DNA of 11,557 bases, taken from contig CANETM010000027.1 of the NCBI GenBank assembly GCA_947441205.1, positions 1 through 11,557 on the forward strand, given 5' to 3'. The notes under the pieces were generated by a model. That model was not told the DNA's origin and did no database searches. It saw nothing but the letters and a program-made list of their open reading frames with translations. A program made the translations under genes and the position numbers. Origin of the DNA: Bacteroidota bacterium (GTDB taxonomy: Bacteria > Bacteroidota > Bacteroidia > Chitinophagales > Chitinophagaceae). Positions 1-9,200 of the stretch are shown piece by piece (within the stretch, counting starts at the first letter, position 1; each line of letters starts with the position of its first letter).

Positions 1-2131
1 AGCTAAATTGCTTTCTATTTTGTATCTCAAATTGATAAAATCCGCTATAATTATGTTGTTGAACCAGTTGCACTATAGGATGTTGTAATTGGCTCACTTG
101 AATGATAACTTTCCCATTACTATTTTTTCGACCCGCACGTCCACTTACTTGTTCCATCATTTGAAAGGCGCGTTCATTTACACGGTACTGATTAAAGTTT
201 AATAAACTGTCAGCATCTACAATACCCACTAAATCAACATTTTCAAAATCTAAACCTTTTACTACCATTTGTGTACCTACCAAGACATCAATTTGTCTTT
301 GTTCAAATTGTTGAATTAATTGATCATGTTCGTTTTTCCCTTTAACATTATCAAAATCCATTCTTGCTACAATTATACCTGGAAGTGCTTGGTTTAACTT
401 TTCTTCTATTTGCTCAGTTCCAAAGCTTTTTTGTTTGAAACTAGTTTTGCCGCATGCTTCGCAAGTATTTAAAATAGGATAGGTTGCTCCACAGTAATGG
501 CAAGAAAGTAAATTTTTCTGCTTGTGATAAGTAAGTGTTACATCACAATGTTTGCAATGTGGAATCCAGCCACAGGTTTCGCAAATTAAATAAGCCGCAT
601 AACCACGTCTATTTTGGAATAGGATTACTTGTTTTTTATCATCAATTGTTTTTTTGATTTCAGTTAATAGATGCGGGGTTAATATTGCGGTTCCAGCTGG
701 CTGTTTTTTTGTATCAATTAACTGAATTGTTGGTAGCTCCCCTTTGTTAAAACGTTCTGATAAATGGGTGTATCCATATTTGTTGATGGATGCATTGTAA
801 AATGTTTCAACCGATGGCGTTCCAGACCCGAGAATTACTTTAGCATTTAATTGATTTGCATAATATATGGCGGTATCTCTTGCTTGATACCTTGGAGCAG
901 GATCTTGTTGTTTGTAGGATCCATCATGTTCTTCATCAATAATAATAAGGGATAGATTTTTATAGGGAAGAAATAATGCCGATCTAGCACCTAGTACAAT
1001 TTTTATTTCTCCTGATTTAACCTTATTCCATATTTCCACTCTTTCATTTGGATTAAATTTAGAGTGATAAATAGCTATTTCATTACCAAAATACTGCTTT
1101 AAACGTCTTATCATTTGAGCTGTTAAAGCAATTTCAGGTAGCATATACAATGCCTGTTCATTTTGCTTAATTAATGCATTTATAAGCGCTACATATATTT
1201 GTGTTTTTCCGCTACCCGTGATTCCGTGCAATAAGTGAACTGGATGTGTCTGGAGTTGAGTCAAAATTGAATCAAATGCTTTTTGCTGATGTTCTGATAA
1301 AGTATGTAGGGTTTGATTTCCTAATAATGGGCTAGTTGCAAGTCTATCTATTTTCCTTTTTTCTGCTATTAAAATACCTTTATCAATCAATGCTTTCAAT
1401 TGTGCATGTGAAGCGCCTGATTTTTCCAATATTGACTTTTGACTTACTTCACCCTCTGTTTTCTCGAAATGTAAAAAGGATAATAATAATGCTAGTTGTT
1501 TAGGAGCCCTTGACCATTCATTCAATAATTTTTCTAATTCAATTTCAGATTTGTAGGCAATGGCTAATGATATGAATATTTCTTCTTTAGCTTTATACTT
1601 ATCTGTTAAATTTTCTTTTATTGAACATATCCCTTTTTGAATCAATTTATTAATAATTGGGTAAACCGATTTCTTGTCAAGTAGTTTTTGAACTTCAATT
1701 AAACTAAGTTCTTTTTTTATTTGTAAAGCTTCACTTATAATATATTCGGCATCACTTAATTGTTGATTGTCTATTTCATCAACCTCATTGTATATAAAAA
1801 CAGATTCACTTGTAATTTTTAAGTGACTAGGAACGGCTGCCTGCATAACTTCGCCTTCAGTGCACATATAGTATTGAGCCATCCATTCCCATAAAGCAAG
1901 CTGATTTGCATACACTATTGGGCCTTCGTCTAATATGGATAGTATAGGTTTGGGATTGAATGCAGCTGGTTTTTCTTGAATTATTTTTTTTACAATTCCA
2001 GCATATCTTTTTGTGGCTCCCAGCATAACTTCAACACGCATGCCAATCATTATTTCATCCCTCATGGAAGTAGGAATTTCCCATGTATAGTTTTTGGGTA
2101 AGGCTAAGGGTATGATGATTTCTGCGTACAT
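1..2131 (-). CDS. priA: Primosomal protein N' (replication restart helicase PriA), C-terminus cut by window edge
   Basis: PriA is a 3'-to-5' superfamily 2 DNA helicase. It recognises stalled or abandoned replication forks and starts reloading of the replicative helicase. The frame is open from the ATG at 2131 to the left edge, giving 710 residues without a stop. The N-terminal DNA-binding part begins MYAEIIIPLALPKNYTWEIP. Walker A is GITGSGKT at residues 303-310 and the DEEH box is at 399-402. Four CxxC pairs at 517/520, 526/529, 544/547 and 557/560 form the PriA zinc-binding insertion. Helicase motif VI (QVSGRAGR) follows near the edge. E. coli PriA has 732 residues and Bacteroidota versions usually exceed 800, so roughly 100 C-terminal residues probably lie outside. 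The start is firm: the only in-frame codons upstream lack ATG and meet a stop at 2153-2155. It lies 70 nt downstream of the acyltransferase gene. Confidence 0.96.
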   Translation of the reverse strand, partial: MYAEIIIPLALPKNYTWEIPTSMRDEIMIGMRVEVMLGATKRYAGIVKKIIQEKPAAFNPKPILSILDEGPIVYANQLALWEWMAQYYMCTEGEVMQAAVPSHLKITSESVFIYNEVDEIDNQQLSDAEYIISEALQIKKELSLIEVQKLLDKKSVYPIINKLIQKGICSIKENLTDKYKAKEEIFISLAIAYKSEIELEKLLNEWSRAPKQLALLLSFLHFEKTEGEVSQKSILEKSGASHAQLKALIDKGILIAEKRKIDRLATSPLLGNQTLHTLSEHQQKAFDSILTQLQTHPVHLLHGITGSGKTQIYVALINALIKQNEQALYMLPEIALTAQMIRRLKQYFGNEIAIYHSKFNPNERVEIWNKVKSGEIKIVLGARSALFLPYKNLSLIIIDEEHDGSYKQQDPAPRYQARDTAIYYANQLNAKVILGSGTPSVETFYNASINKYGYTHLSERFNKGELPTIQLIDTKKQPAGTAILTPHLLTEIKKTIDDKKQVILFQNRRGYAAYLICETCGWIPHCKHCDVTLTYHKQKNLLSCHYCGATYPILNTCEACGKTSFKQKSFGTEQIEEKLNQALPGIIVARMDFDNVKGKNEHDQLIQQFEQRQIDVLVGTQMVVKGLDFENVDLVGIVDADSLLNFNQYRVNERAFQMMEQVSGRAGRKNSNGKVIIQVSQLQHPIVQLVQQHNYSGFYQFEIQNRKQFS

Positions 2132-2142
2132 AAGGGTGTTTA

Positions 2143-2150
2143 CAAAAATA
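2143..2150 (-). promoter_or_regulatory. Possible -7 promoter element for priA
   Basis: Read on the minus strand this is TATTTTTG, an exact match to the Bacteroidota -7 consensus TAnnTTTG. It ends 11 nt before the priA ATG, so a transcript starting here would have a leader of only about five nucleotides. I find no TTG -33 element at the expected distance upstream. Such octamers also occur by chance in AT-rich spacers, so this is a weak call. Confidence 0.25.
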
Positions 2151-2201
2151 AGCTATGAAATGGAAACTAATTTATTAAGTTAAGCTAACTAAACTGATTA
2201 A

Positions 2202-2960
2202 TTATTGAGGGTAGGTTCGGTATTTTCGTAATCCAGCATCCATAACATTATACACCTCATTTTTTAATTTTTCAACATCATCCATAGTGTAATCAGTGAC
2301 TTGGATAGTTTCTAAGTAAACAACCCGATTGGGCCCTGGTGTAAGTGAAAAAACACTTTCAAAATGCATTCTATCAACAGCATCAATCATTAAAATGGGT
2401 TGTATGGGTATTTGCATTTCAATGGCTAATTTAAAAGCACCACTAAAAAATGATTTTAATGGTTTTTTATGGGTCATACTAAATGTGCCTTCTGGAAAAA
2501 TGAATATAGAATTTCGTTTGTATAAAGCTGCTTTTAAGTTACGTAAACTTTTTGCTCGCTTTTCTGGACTGCTTCTGTCAACCATAATTACTGCAGCTCG
2601 ATAAACCCATCCAAAAATGGGGATTTTTGAGGATTCAAATTTACCTAATGGACGAATGGGTTGATGCCTTAGTTGCACAATAGGAGGGATGTCCATATAG
2701 GAATTATGGTTCGCAACGAAAATATGTGGTTTGCTAAAATTGTGTTTTGCCTCATATATTTCTTTGTGACGAATTCCTATAAATGCATACCATGTTTTTG
2801 ACCAATATCTACAAACCTTATACACTCGTTTACTTAGTTTTGCTTTCCCAAAAGGTATCAGTAGAATGAGTGCAATTGCTGATAAAATGGTAAGGATTGC
2901 AAATATGATTAAAGCGTAAATGCAATATATAAGTTGAAATATTTTTTTTAGTACTGTCAT
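2202..2960 (-). CDS. plsC: Lysophospholipid acyltransferase (PlsC / 1-acylglycerol-3-phosphate acyltransferase family)
   Basis: This 252-residue membrane protein belongs to the LPLAT family, which transfers an acyl chain to a lysophospholipid. The classic member converts 1-acylglycerol-3-phosphate to phosphatidic acid in the inner membrane. A long hydrophobic segment at about residues 8-37 would anchor it. The catalytic HX4D motif is NHNSYMD, with His85 and Asp90. The glycerophosphate-binding block spans about 105-128 (from GKFESSKIP to VDR). Motif III is FPEGT at 154-158. The length is typical for PlsC. The exact acceptor is inferred, because Bacteroidota often carry several paralogues, some acting on ornithine lipids or other lysolipids. 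The gene stands between amt and priA with no functional link to either. Its ATG lies just 17 nt past the U-tract of a terminator-like hairpin, so its own promoter is not evident. Confidence 0.88.
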   Translation of the reverse strand: MTVLKKIFQLIYCIYALIIFAILTILSAIALILLIPFGKAKLSKRVYKVCRYWSKTWYAFIGIRHKEIYEAKHNFSKPHIFVANHNSYMDIPPIVQLRHQPIRPLGKFESSKIPIFGWVYRAAVIMVDRSSPEKRAKSLRNLKAALYKRNSIFIFPEGTFSMTHKKPLKSFFSGAFKLAIEMQIPIQPILMIDAVDRMHFESVFSLTPGPNRVVYLETIQVTDYTMDDVEKLKNEVYNVMDAGLRKYRTYPQ

Positions 2961-2977
2961 TGAGCCACTAATATAAT

Positions 2978-3005
2978 AAAAAAGGCCCGAATAGAAATTC
3001 GGGCC
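2978..3005 (-). terminator. Intrinsic-terminator-like hairpin after amt
   Basis: A perfect 9-bp GC-rich stem (GGCCCGAAT at 2984-2992 pairing with ATTCGGGCC at 2997-3005) has a 4-nt loop. On the minus strand it is followed by six U's (2983-2978) and more A/U. There is no T-run on the other side, so it acts only in the minus direction. It begins 38 nt after the amt stop codon, a good position for ending the amt transcript. It is also very close to the next gene's ATG at 2960. Confidence 0.85.
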
Positions 3006-3043
3006 GAACGATTGCTTGCTTGCTATTTTGAACCAGAAAAAAT

Positions 3044-4402
3044 TTATGACTTTAAAGGGTTTCTACCATATTTTTCATCATGTTGTGTTGCATCTAGTCC
3101 TAATTCTTCTTCTTCCTCTGAAACGCGTAATGGCAACAGTAATGCGATTAATTTGAAAATGACAAATGAAACTGAAAAACTATATGCAACTACAATCAAC
3201 ATTGCTTTTAATTGAGTAAAGAAAAATGCTGGATTTCCATAAAATAAACCGTCTGCGCCTGCAGGGTTTACATTTTTAGAGGCGAAAACACCCGTTAATA
3301 ACATACCTACAATTCCACCAATACCATGACATGGGAAAACGTCTAAAGTATCGTCTACTCTTGATAATTTAAAGGCATGACTTAATACATTTGAAATGAC
3401 AGCACCAATTACACCAATAAAAATACTTTGTGGAATTCCAACAAAACCTGCTGCGGGTGTAATGGCGACTAATCCTACTACTGCTCCAATACAAAATCCT
3501 AATACCGATGGTTTTTTACCTCTCATTACATCAAAAAACATCCAAGCTAATCCTGCTGCTGCTGCTGCTGTATTAGTTGTTGCAAAAGCATTAACTGCTA
3601 ATGAGTTTGCACCTAAGGCTGAGCCTGCATTGAACCCAAACCAACCAAACCATAAAAGTCCAGTACCAATTAATACGTATGGAATGTTAGCAGGGGGAAT
3701 TTCTTGTTGTTCTAATTTTGCACGTCTTTGTTTTAATACAATTGCCCCCGCTAAAGCAGCACAACCTGCACTAATATGAACTACTGTACCTCCTGCGAAG
3801 TCCAATGCACCCATTTTAAACAAGAAACCGTTTGGATGCCAAGACCAGTGTGCTAATGGAGCGTATATTAAGGTAATAAAAAGTACAATAAATAAAATAT
3901 AGGATGTGAATTTGATACGTTCTGCAACTGCACCAACAACTAATCCTGGTGTAATGATGGCAAACATTAGTTGGAACATTGCAAATAATAATAAAGGTAT
4001 TGTCATAGCAGCACCACCTTGTAAGGCAGGCGCGCAATCAGATACCCCTTTGAAAAATAAATGCGTTCCTGGATTGCCAATGATACCATTAATGGATTCA
4101 CCAAAACTTAAACTATAGCCATAAGTAACCCAAATTACCGTAACGATACCTGCGGATACGATACTTTTAATCATGGTAGAAATAATGTTTTTACGATGAA
4201 CCATACCTCCATAAAAAAAGGCAAGTCCTGGTGTCATTATAAATACTAAGGCAGTAGCTACTAAGATCCATGCGATATCGGCAGAGTTATAAGTTTCTGC
4301 TGTTCCAGCGAAACTTGGAAGTTGCGGAACAAATAAGGCTGCAATGGCAACAACTAACAGTAAAATAAATGGGGTGTACTTTTGTACTGTTTGATTTTTC
4401 AT
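3044..4402 (-). CDS. amt: Ammonium transporter (Amt/MEP/Rh family)
   Basis: This is an inner-membrane trimeric ammonium channel that brings NH4+/NH3 in for assimilation. From the chosen start it has 452 residues. The first hydrophobic segment (12-25) followed by SFA-G at 30-33 looks like the cleaved leader of E. coli AmtB. About 11 further membrane helices follow. The pore twin histidines are His209 (in DFAGGTVVHISAG, with Asp201 eight residues before it as in AmtB) and His359 (PCHGIGG). Their spacing of 150 equals that of AmtB. Phe143/Phe147 in FQLMF match the pore-gate phenylalanines. The cytoplasmic tail has LRVSEEEEELGLD, the region that contacts PII proteins. A longer frame opens at an ATG at 4477, but its 25 extra residues are unlike Amt and that ATG lies within the promoter, so I use 4402. 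The gene follows gltD but sits in its own unit between a promoter and a terminator. Confidence 0.95.
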   Translation of the reverse strand: MKNQTVQKYTPFILLLVVAIAALFVPQLPSFAGTAETYNSADIAWILVATALVFIMTPGLAFFYGGMVHRKNIISTMIKSIVSAGIVTVIWVTYGYSLSFGESINGIIGNPGTHLFFKGVSDCAPALQGGAAMTIPLLLFAMFQLMFAIITPGLVVGAVAERIKFTSYILFIVLFITLIYAPLAHWSWHPNGFLFKMGALDFAGGTVVHISAGCAALAGAIVLKQRRAKLEQQEIPPANIPYVLIGTGLLWFGWFGFNAGSALGANSLAVNAFATTNTAAAAAGLAWMFFDVMRGKKPSVLGFCIGAVVGLVAITPAAGFVGIPQSIFIGVIGAVISNVLSHAFKLSRVDDTLDVFPCHGIGGIVGMLLTGVFASKNVNPAGADGLFYGNPAFFFTQLKAMLIVVAYSFSVSFVIFKLIALLLPLRVSEEEEELGLDATQHDEKYGRNPLKS

Positions 4403-4423
4403 AGGGTGTGGTTTAGTATTTAA

Positions 4424-4446
4424 TATATTATAAAATATATAATATA
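4424..4446 (-). other. AT-only inverted repeat in the presumed amt leader
   Basis: TATATTATA at 4424-4432 is repeated in inverted form at 4438-4446 around a 5-nt spacer. It falls between the predicted transcription start (about 4453) and the amt ATG (4402), so it would be in the untranslated leader. With only A-U pairs the stem is weak and may be an effect of base composition. Confidence 0.35.
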
Positions 4447-4459
4447 AATATTTATACCA

Positions 4460-4489
4460 CAAATATACTAAAATCAAAGTTATTTACAA
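4460..4489 (-). promoter_or_regulatory. Bacteroidota-type promoter of amt
   Basis: On the minus strand, TATATTTG (4467-4460) matches the -7 consensus TAnnTTTG exactly. A TTG at 4489-4487 provides the -33 element with a 19-nt spacer, the usual spacing in this phylum. Transcription should start near 4453, giving a leader of about 50 nt before the ATG at 4402. This rules against translation from the in-frame ATG at 4477, which lies between the two promoter elements. Confidence 0.6.
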
Positions 4490-4604
4490 TAATTATTAAA
4501 TATAAAAATAAATATAATATGTTTGAATTTTCCCATTTTACGTTTATAACTCGTTCTTAATGTGATTGTCCAACTCAATTTCTGCCTTACTTTGGTTGAA
4601 TAGC

Positions 4605-4640
4605 AAAAAAAAGGATTCAGTTGACTGAATCCTTTTTTTT
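4605..4640 (-). terminator. Strong intrinsic terminator closing gltBD
   Basis: An 8-bp stem (GGATTCAG at 4613-4620 and CTGAATCC at 4625-4632) with loop TTGA is flanked by A8 (4605-4612) and T8 (4633-4640). These flanks extend the helix and supply a U-tract on either strand. It begins 17 nt after the gltD stop codon. It would end the gltBD transcript and separate it from amt. By its symmetry it could also stop plus-strand transcription, but no plus-strand gene is visible here. Confidence 0.92.
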
Positions 4641-4657
4641 ATAAATATTAAAATATT

Positions 4658-6133
4658 TTAAATTGAACTTGCCAGTAAACTAGCATCCTTTGACTCAAGA
4701 AGTGTAGAACCAGTTAGATAAATGTCCACCTTGCGAGCACATTCGCGTCCCTCGCTAATTGCCCATACAACCAAGGACTGACCTCGGCGCATATCTCCTG
4801 CAGTAAATACTTTTGCAATATTAGTTTGATAGTCCAATTCGGTAGCTTTTACATTTCCTCTTTCGTCTAATTCAATACCTAGTTCATCAAGCATACCTGT
4901 TGGCTCAGGATGTAAAAATCCCATTGCTAATAAAGCCAATTCGCATGGTATTTCACGAAGGCTGCCTTCTTTCTCCGTAAACTTGGCAGGACGCCCATCA
5001 GCAGCACTAGTCCATTCCAAATCTACAATTTGCAAAGCTTTTAAATTTCCGTTATCGTCTCCTATAAATGCTTTTGTAGCAACCTCCCAAACTCTAGCTA
5101 CACCTTCCTCATGCGATGTAGTCGTTTTTAACAACATAGGGTAGGTTGGCCAAGGCATATAGGAAGCTCTCGTTTCTGGAGGCTTTGGTAATAACTCAAA
5201 TTGAGTAATTGACTTTGCACCATGTCTGTTGGAAGTTCCAACGCAATCGCTACCTGTATCACCACCTCCTATCACTACTACATTTTTATCAGTTGCCATT
5301 AACTCAGTTTCATCAATGGTTAGATTACTCACTCTTAAATTTTGTTGCTTTAAAAACTCCATGGCATAATGAACCCCTTTCAATTCTCTTCCAGGTACAG
5401 AAAGGTCTCTTGGAATAGTGGAACCTCCTGCAAGTACGACTGCGTTAAAGTCACGCATAATATCATTTACTCTTACATTCACCCCCACATTAGCATTGCA
5501 TATAATTATTATTCCTTCTTCTTCTAACAAACTTATTCGACGTTCAACAACTGTCTTTTCTAATTTAAAATCAGGAATACCAAAACGCAATAAGCCACCT
5601 GGTTTTGGATCTCTTTCAAAGACGGTTACTTCATGTCCTGCATAATTTAATTGAGCAGCAGTAGCGAGACCTGAAGGACCTGATCCAATTACAGCAATTT
5701 TAAATCCGCTTCTCATATTAGGTTTGCGTGGCTTTACAAAACCTTTTTCAAAGGCTATTTCAATAATATGTTTTTCAATTTCTTCAATGGCAACCGCAGG
5801 TTGGTTAATAGCCAATACACATGCACTTTCGCAAGGTGCAGGACAAATTCGACCTGTGAACTCAGGAAAGTTATTGGTTGAAATTAAAATTTCATAGGCA
5901 TCCTTCCATTCTTTATTATATACTGCATCGTTAAATTCTGGAATGATGTTGCCCAAAGGACAGCCACTATGACAAAAAGGGACACCGCAGTTCATGCATC
6001 GTGCCGATTGTTCATTTAACTTTTCCTCAGATAATGCAGCAACAAATTCGTTATAATTTTTCTTTCTATCTTCTACTGGCAATTTGCTTGGTAGCTCTCT
6101 TGTATATTCTTTAAATCCGGTTGGCTTTCCCAT
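4658..6133 (-). CDS. gltD: Glutamate synthase (NADPH) small subunit
   Basis: The beta subunit of glutamate synthase oxidises NADPH on FAD and passes electrons through iron-sulphur clusters to the large subunit. From the chosen start it has 491 residues, normal for the family. N-terminal cysteines at 46, 49, 54, 58 and at 97, 101, 105 are the cluster-binding set (CMNCGVPFCHSGC and CPAPCESAC). The FAD-binding GSGPSG is at 150-155, the NADPH-binding GGGDTG at 289-294, and the C-terminal FAD motif AGDMRRGQ starts at 445. The frame also has an ATG at 6148, but family members begin MGKPTGF at the ATG at 6133, so I prefer that one. The 72-nt spacer behind gltB holds no terminator, so gltB and gltD should share a transcript. 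The strong terminator follows directly. Confidence 0.96.
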   Translation of the reverse strand: MGKPTGFKEYTRELPSKLPVEDRKKNYNEFVAALSEEKLNEQSARCMNCGVPFCHSGCPLGNIIPEFNDAVYNKEWKDAYEILISTNNFPEFTGRICPAPCESACVLAINQPAVAIEEIEKHIIEIAFEKGFVKPRKPNMRSGFKIAVIGSGPSGLATAAQLNYAGHEVTVFERDPKPGGLLRFGIPDFKLEKTVVERRISLLEEEGIIIICNANVGVNVRVNDIMRDFNAVVLAGGSTIPRDLSVPGRELKGVHYAMEFLKQQNLRVSNLTIDETELMATDKNVVVIGGGDTGSDCVGTSNRHGAKSITQFELLPKPPETRASYMPWPTYPMLLKTTTSHEEGVARVWEVATKAFIGDDNGNLKALQIVDLEWTSAADGRPAKFTEKEGSLREIPCELALLAMGFLHPEPTGMLDELGIELDERGNVKATELDYQTNIAKVFTAGDMRRGQSLVVWAISEGRECARKVDIYLTGSTLLESKDASLLASSI

Positions 6134-6205
6134 AATTAATTCTTTCAAAAAGTGATCAGCAATTAAATTCTATTTAAATTAAATTTCTATTTTTTATTCA
6201 TTTTA

Positions 6206-9200
6206 TTATTTCCCTGCGTTTGCTAATTTTTTTCGAGTTTGTAAAACTTTTTTATAATCACGTGGGAAAACTTTAATAAAATGTTTTAGTTGGTTGTCGA
6301 GGTCACTTAAAATAAATTTAGCAACACTACTTCCAGTTTTATCATAATGCGCTTGAATCAATTTTTGTAATTCAGCAATATCTTCTGCACCCACAGGATC
6401 TAAATCCACCATTTCTTTATTACATAAACTATCAAAATCATTTTGAACATTGTATACATAAGCAATGCCACCACTCATTCCTGCAGCAAAGTTTCTGCCG
6501 GTTGGTCCTAGGATTACTGCTAAACCACCTGTCATATATTCGCAACCATGGTCGCCGATACCTTCTACAACAACCGATGCTCCTGAGTTTCTAACTGCAA
6601 AACGTTCTCCTGCTTTACCTCTTATATAGGAACTGCCACTTGTTGCTCCATAAAATGCTACGTTTCCAATTAAAATATTATTTTCTGGGACGAAAGTTGC
6701 TTTTTTATCGGGATAAACAATTAATTGGGCACCACTTAAACCTTTACCAAAATAATCATTAGCATCACCTTCTAATTCTAAAGTAACACCCGCTGTATTA
6801 AATGCACCAAAGCTTTGTCCTGCGGTACCCTTAAATTTAAAATGAATTGTGTCTTCTGGCAAACCAGCGCCTTTATGTACTTTGGTAATTTCATTGGATA
6901 AAATGGTACCAACCGTTCGATCGGTATTTTTTATTTCAAATGCAGCAGTTATTTTTTCTTTTTTCAAAATAGCTGGTTGTGCAACTGATAATAATTTCCA
7001 ATCTAATACATCAGCTAAACCTTGATCTTGAATTTCTGTTTGGTATAAGCCAACACTTGCATCAGCTGGCTCTTTGTATAATACAGCACTTAAATCCAAA
7101 TTTTTATATTTCCAGTGATTGATATTATTACGCATTGTTAAAGCGTCAACTTGACCAATCATTTCATTTACAGTTTTAAATCCTAACTCAGCCATTATCT
7201 CACGCAACTCCTGTGTAATGAATTCAAAGAATTTAACAACATGGTCAGGATCACCTTTAAATCGTTTACGCAATTCAGGATCTTGCGTAGCAACGCCAAC
7301 TGGGCAAGTATTCATATGACATTTGCGCATCATTATACAACCTTCCACAACTAATGCAGCAGTAGCAACGCCCCATTCTTCAGCACCTAATAATGCAGCA
7401 ATGGCAATATCGCGACCCGTTTTCATTTGTCCATCGGCTTGCACCACAACACGTGATCTTAATTTATTTTTAACCAAGGTTTGATGTGTTTCTGCTAAGC
7501 CTAATTCCCAAGGCAACCCCGTATGTTTAATGGAACTTAAAGGTGAAGCGCCAGTACCACCATCAAAACCAGCAATTAAAACTACATCGGCTTTTGCTTT
7601 GGTAACGCCAGCCGCTATAGTTCCAACCCCTGCTTTAGAAACTAGTTTTACATTTATTCTAGCAGCACGATTTGCATTTTTTAAATCAAAAATTAATTGA
7701 GATAAATCTTCAATCGAATAAATGTCATGATGCGGTGGCGGTGAAATTAATCCTACACCTGGAGTAGAGTGTCTTGTTTTACCAATCCAATCATCAACTT
7801 TATCACCAGGTAATTGTCCACCTTCACCGGGCTTCGCACCCTGTGCCATTTTTATTTGAATCTCGTCTGCTTCTGTTAAGTATTGACTGGTAACGCCAAA
7901 ACGTGCACTCGCAACTTGCTTAATAGCACTTCGCATGGAATCACCATTTTCCATTTTTTCATAACGGATAGGATCCTCGCCACCTTCACCAGTATTACTC
8001 TTGCCACCTAAACGGTTCATAGCAATTGCTAGGGTAGTATGCGCTTCCCATGAGATAGATCCAAAAGACATTGCACCCGTTGCAAATCGTTTATAAATAT
8101 TTGATGCTGGTTCAACTTCGTCAATAGAAATAGAAGGTCTTGTTGGTTTGAAATCAAATAAACTTCTTAAGGTACATGCTTTCTCACCTTGATCATTTAC
8201 GAGCTTTGAATATTTTTTGAAACTAGCATAATCACCTACGCTTGTAGCATGTTGTAATGCATGTATTGTTTGTGGATTAAATAAATGCGCTTCACCACGT
8301 CGTTTCCATTGATAAATTCCACCAACCGGTAAACGATCAATATCTGCAGCTTTTTTAGGGAAGGCGATATTATGTTTTGCTAAAATTTCTCTTGCGATTT
8401 CATCTAAGCCCATACCTTCAATACGAGAAGTAGCTCCTGTGAAATGACGATTTACTAGGTCTTTATTAATACCAATAATTTCAAAAATTTGAGCACCTTG
8501 ATAAGATTGTAAAGTGCTAATACCCATTTTTGAAAATACTTTATACAAACCTTCATTGACTGCCTTGATATAATTTTTCTTCAAATATTTATCATCCAAA
8601 TCAGTCTTGATATGCCCGCTTAATTTCATATCACGAATGCTTGACATAGCCAAATAAGGATTAATAGCTGTGGCGCCAAATCCAATTAAACATGCATAGT
8701 GATGCACTTCCCAAACATCCCCAGCTTCAACAATAATACCCACTTTTCCTCTTAATCCTTTTTTGATTAAGTGATGATGTACCGACGAGCATGCTAATAA
8801 AGATGGAATTGCTGCGTGCTCAGAATCAATGGAACGGTCAGTTAATACTATTACTTCAAAACCGTCTTCCACTGCATCAACAGCATACCTGCATAAACGA
8901 TCTAATCCTCTTTTTAAGGAACCTTCTTTTCCATCCGCTCTAAAATAACATTGTAAGGTTTTAGCTTGGAATATACCCGTATCAATACTTCTTACTTTTT
9001 CCAATTCGTGATTTGTCAAAATTGGATGTTTCAATGCTAGACAGTGACTCGCCATGGGATCCTCAATCAATAAACTTCCTTGGCTTCCTACAAAAGTTGC
9101 CAATGACATAACCATTCTTTCGCGAATAGGGTCAATAGGAGGGTTGGTCACCTGTGCGAATAATTGTTTAAAATAGCTAGTAATATGTTGAGGTTGATCA

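Noticed and set aside
2178..2190. Small inverted repeat AGTTA/TAACT after the acyltransferase gene
   Set aside because: Only a 5-bp AT-rich stem with no U-tract; not a credible terminator.
3012..3023. Three tandem TTGC units between amt and the acyltransferase gene
   Set aside because: Only 12 bp long with no further copies nearby; too short to claim as a functional repeat.
3552..3571. CTG-type triplet run
   Set aside because: It encodes an alanine run (residues about 279-283) inside an Amt membrane helix in frame; it is ordinary coding sequence, not a separate repeat.
3816..4037. 73-codon minus-strand frame within amt, and several plus-strand frames within gltB, gltD, amt and plsC
   Set aside because: They are entirely inside strongly supported genes in other frames, with low-complexity or implausible protein sequence.
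6134..6205. AT-rich gltB-gltD spacer as a possible terminator or promoter
   Set aside because: No stable stem with U-tract and no -7/-33 pair; it reads as a simple intra-operon gap.
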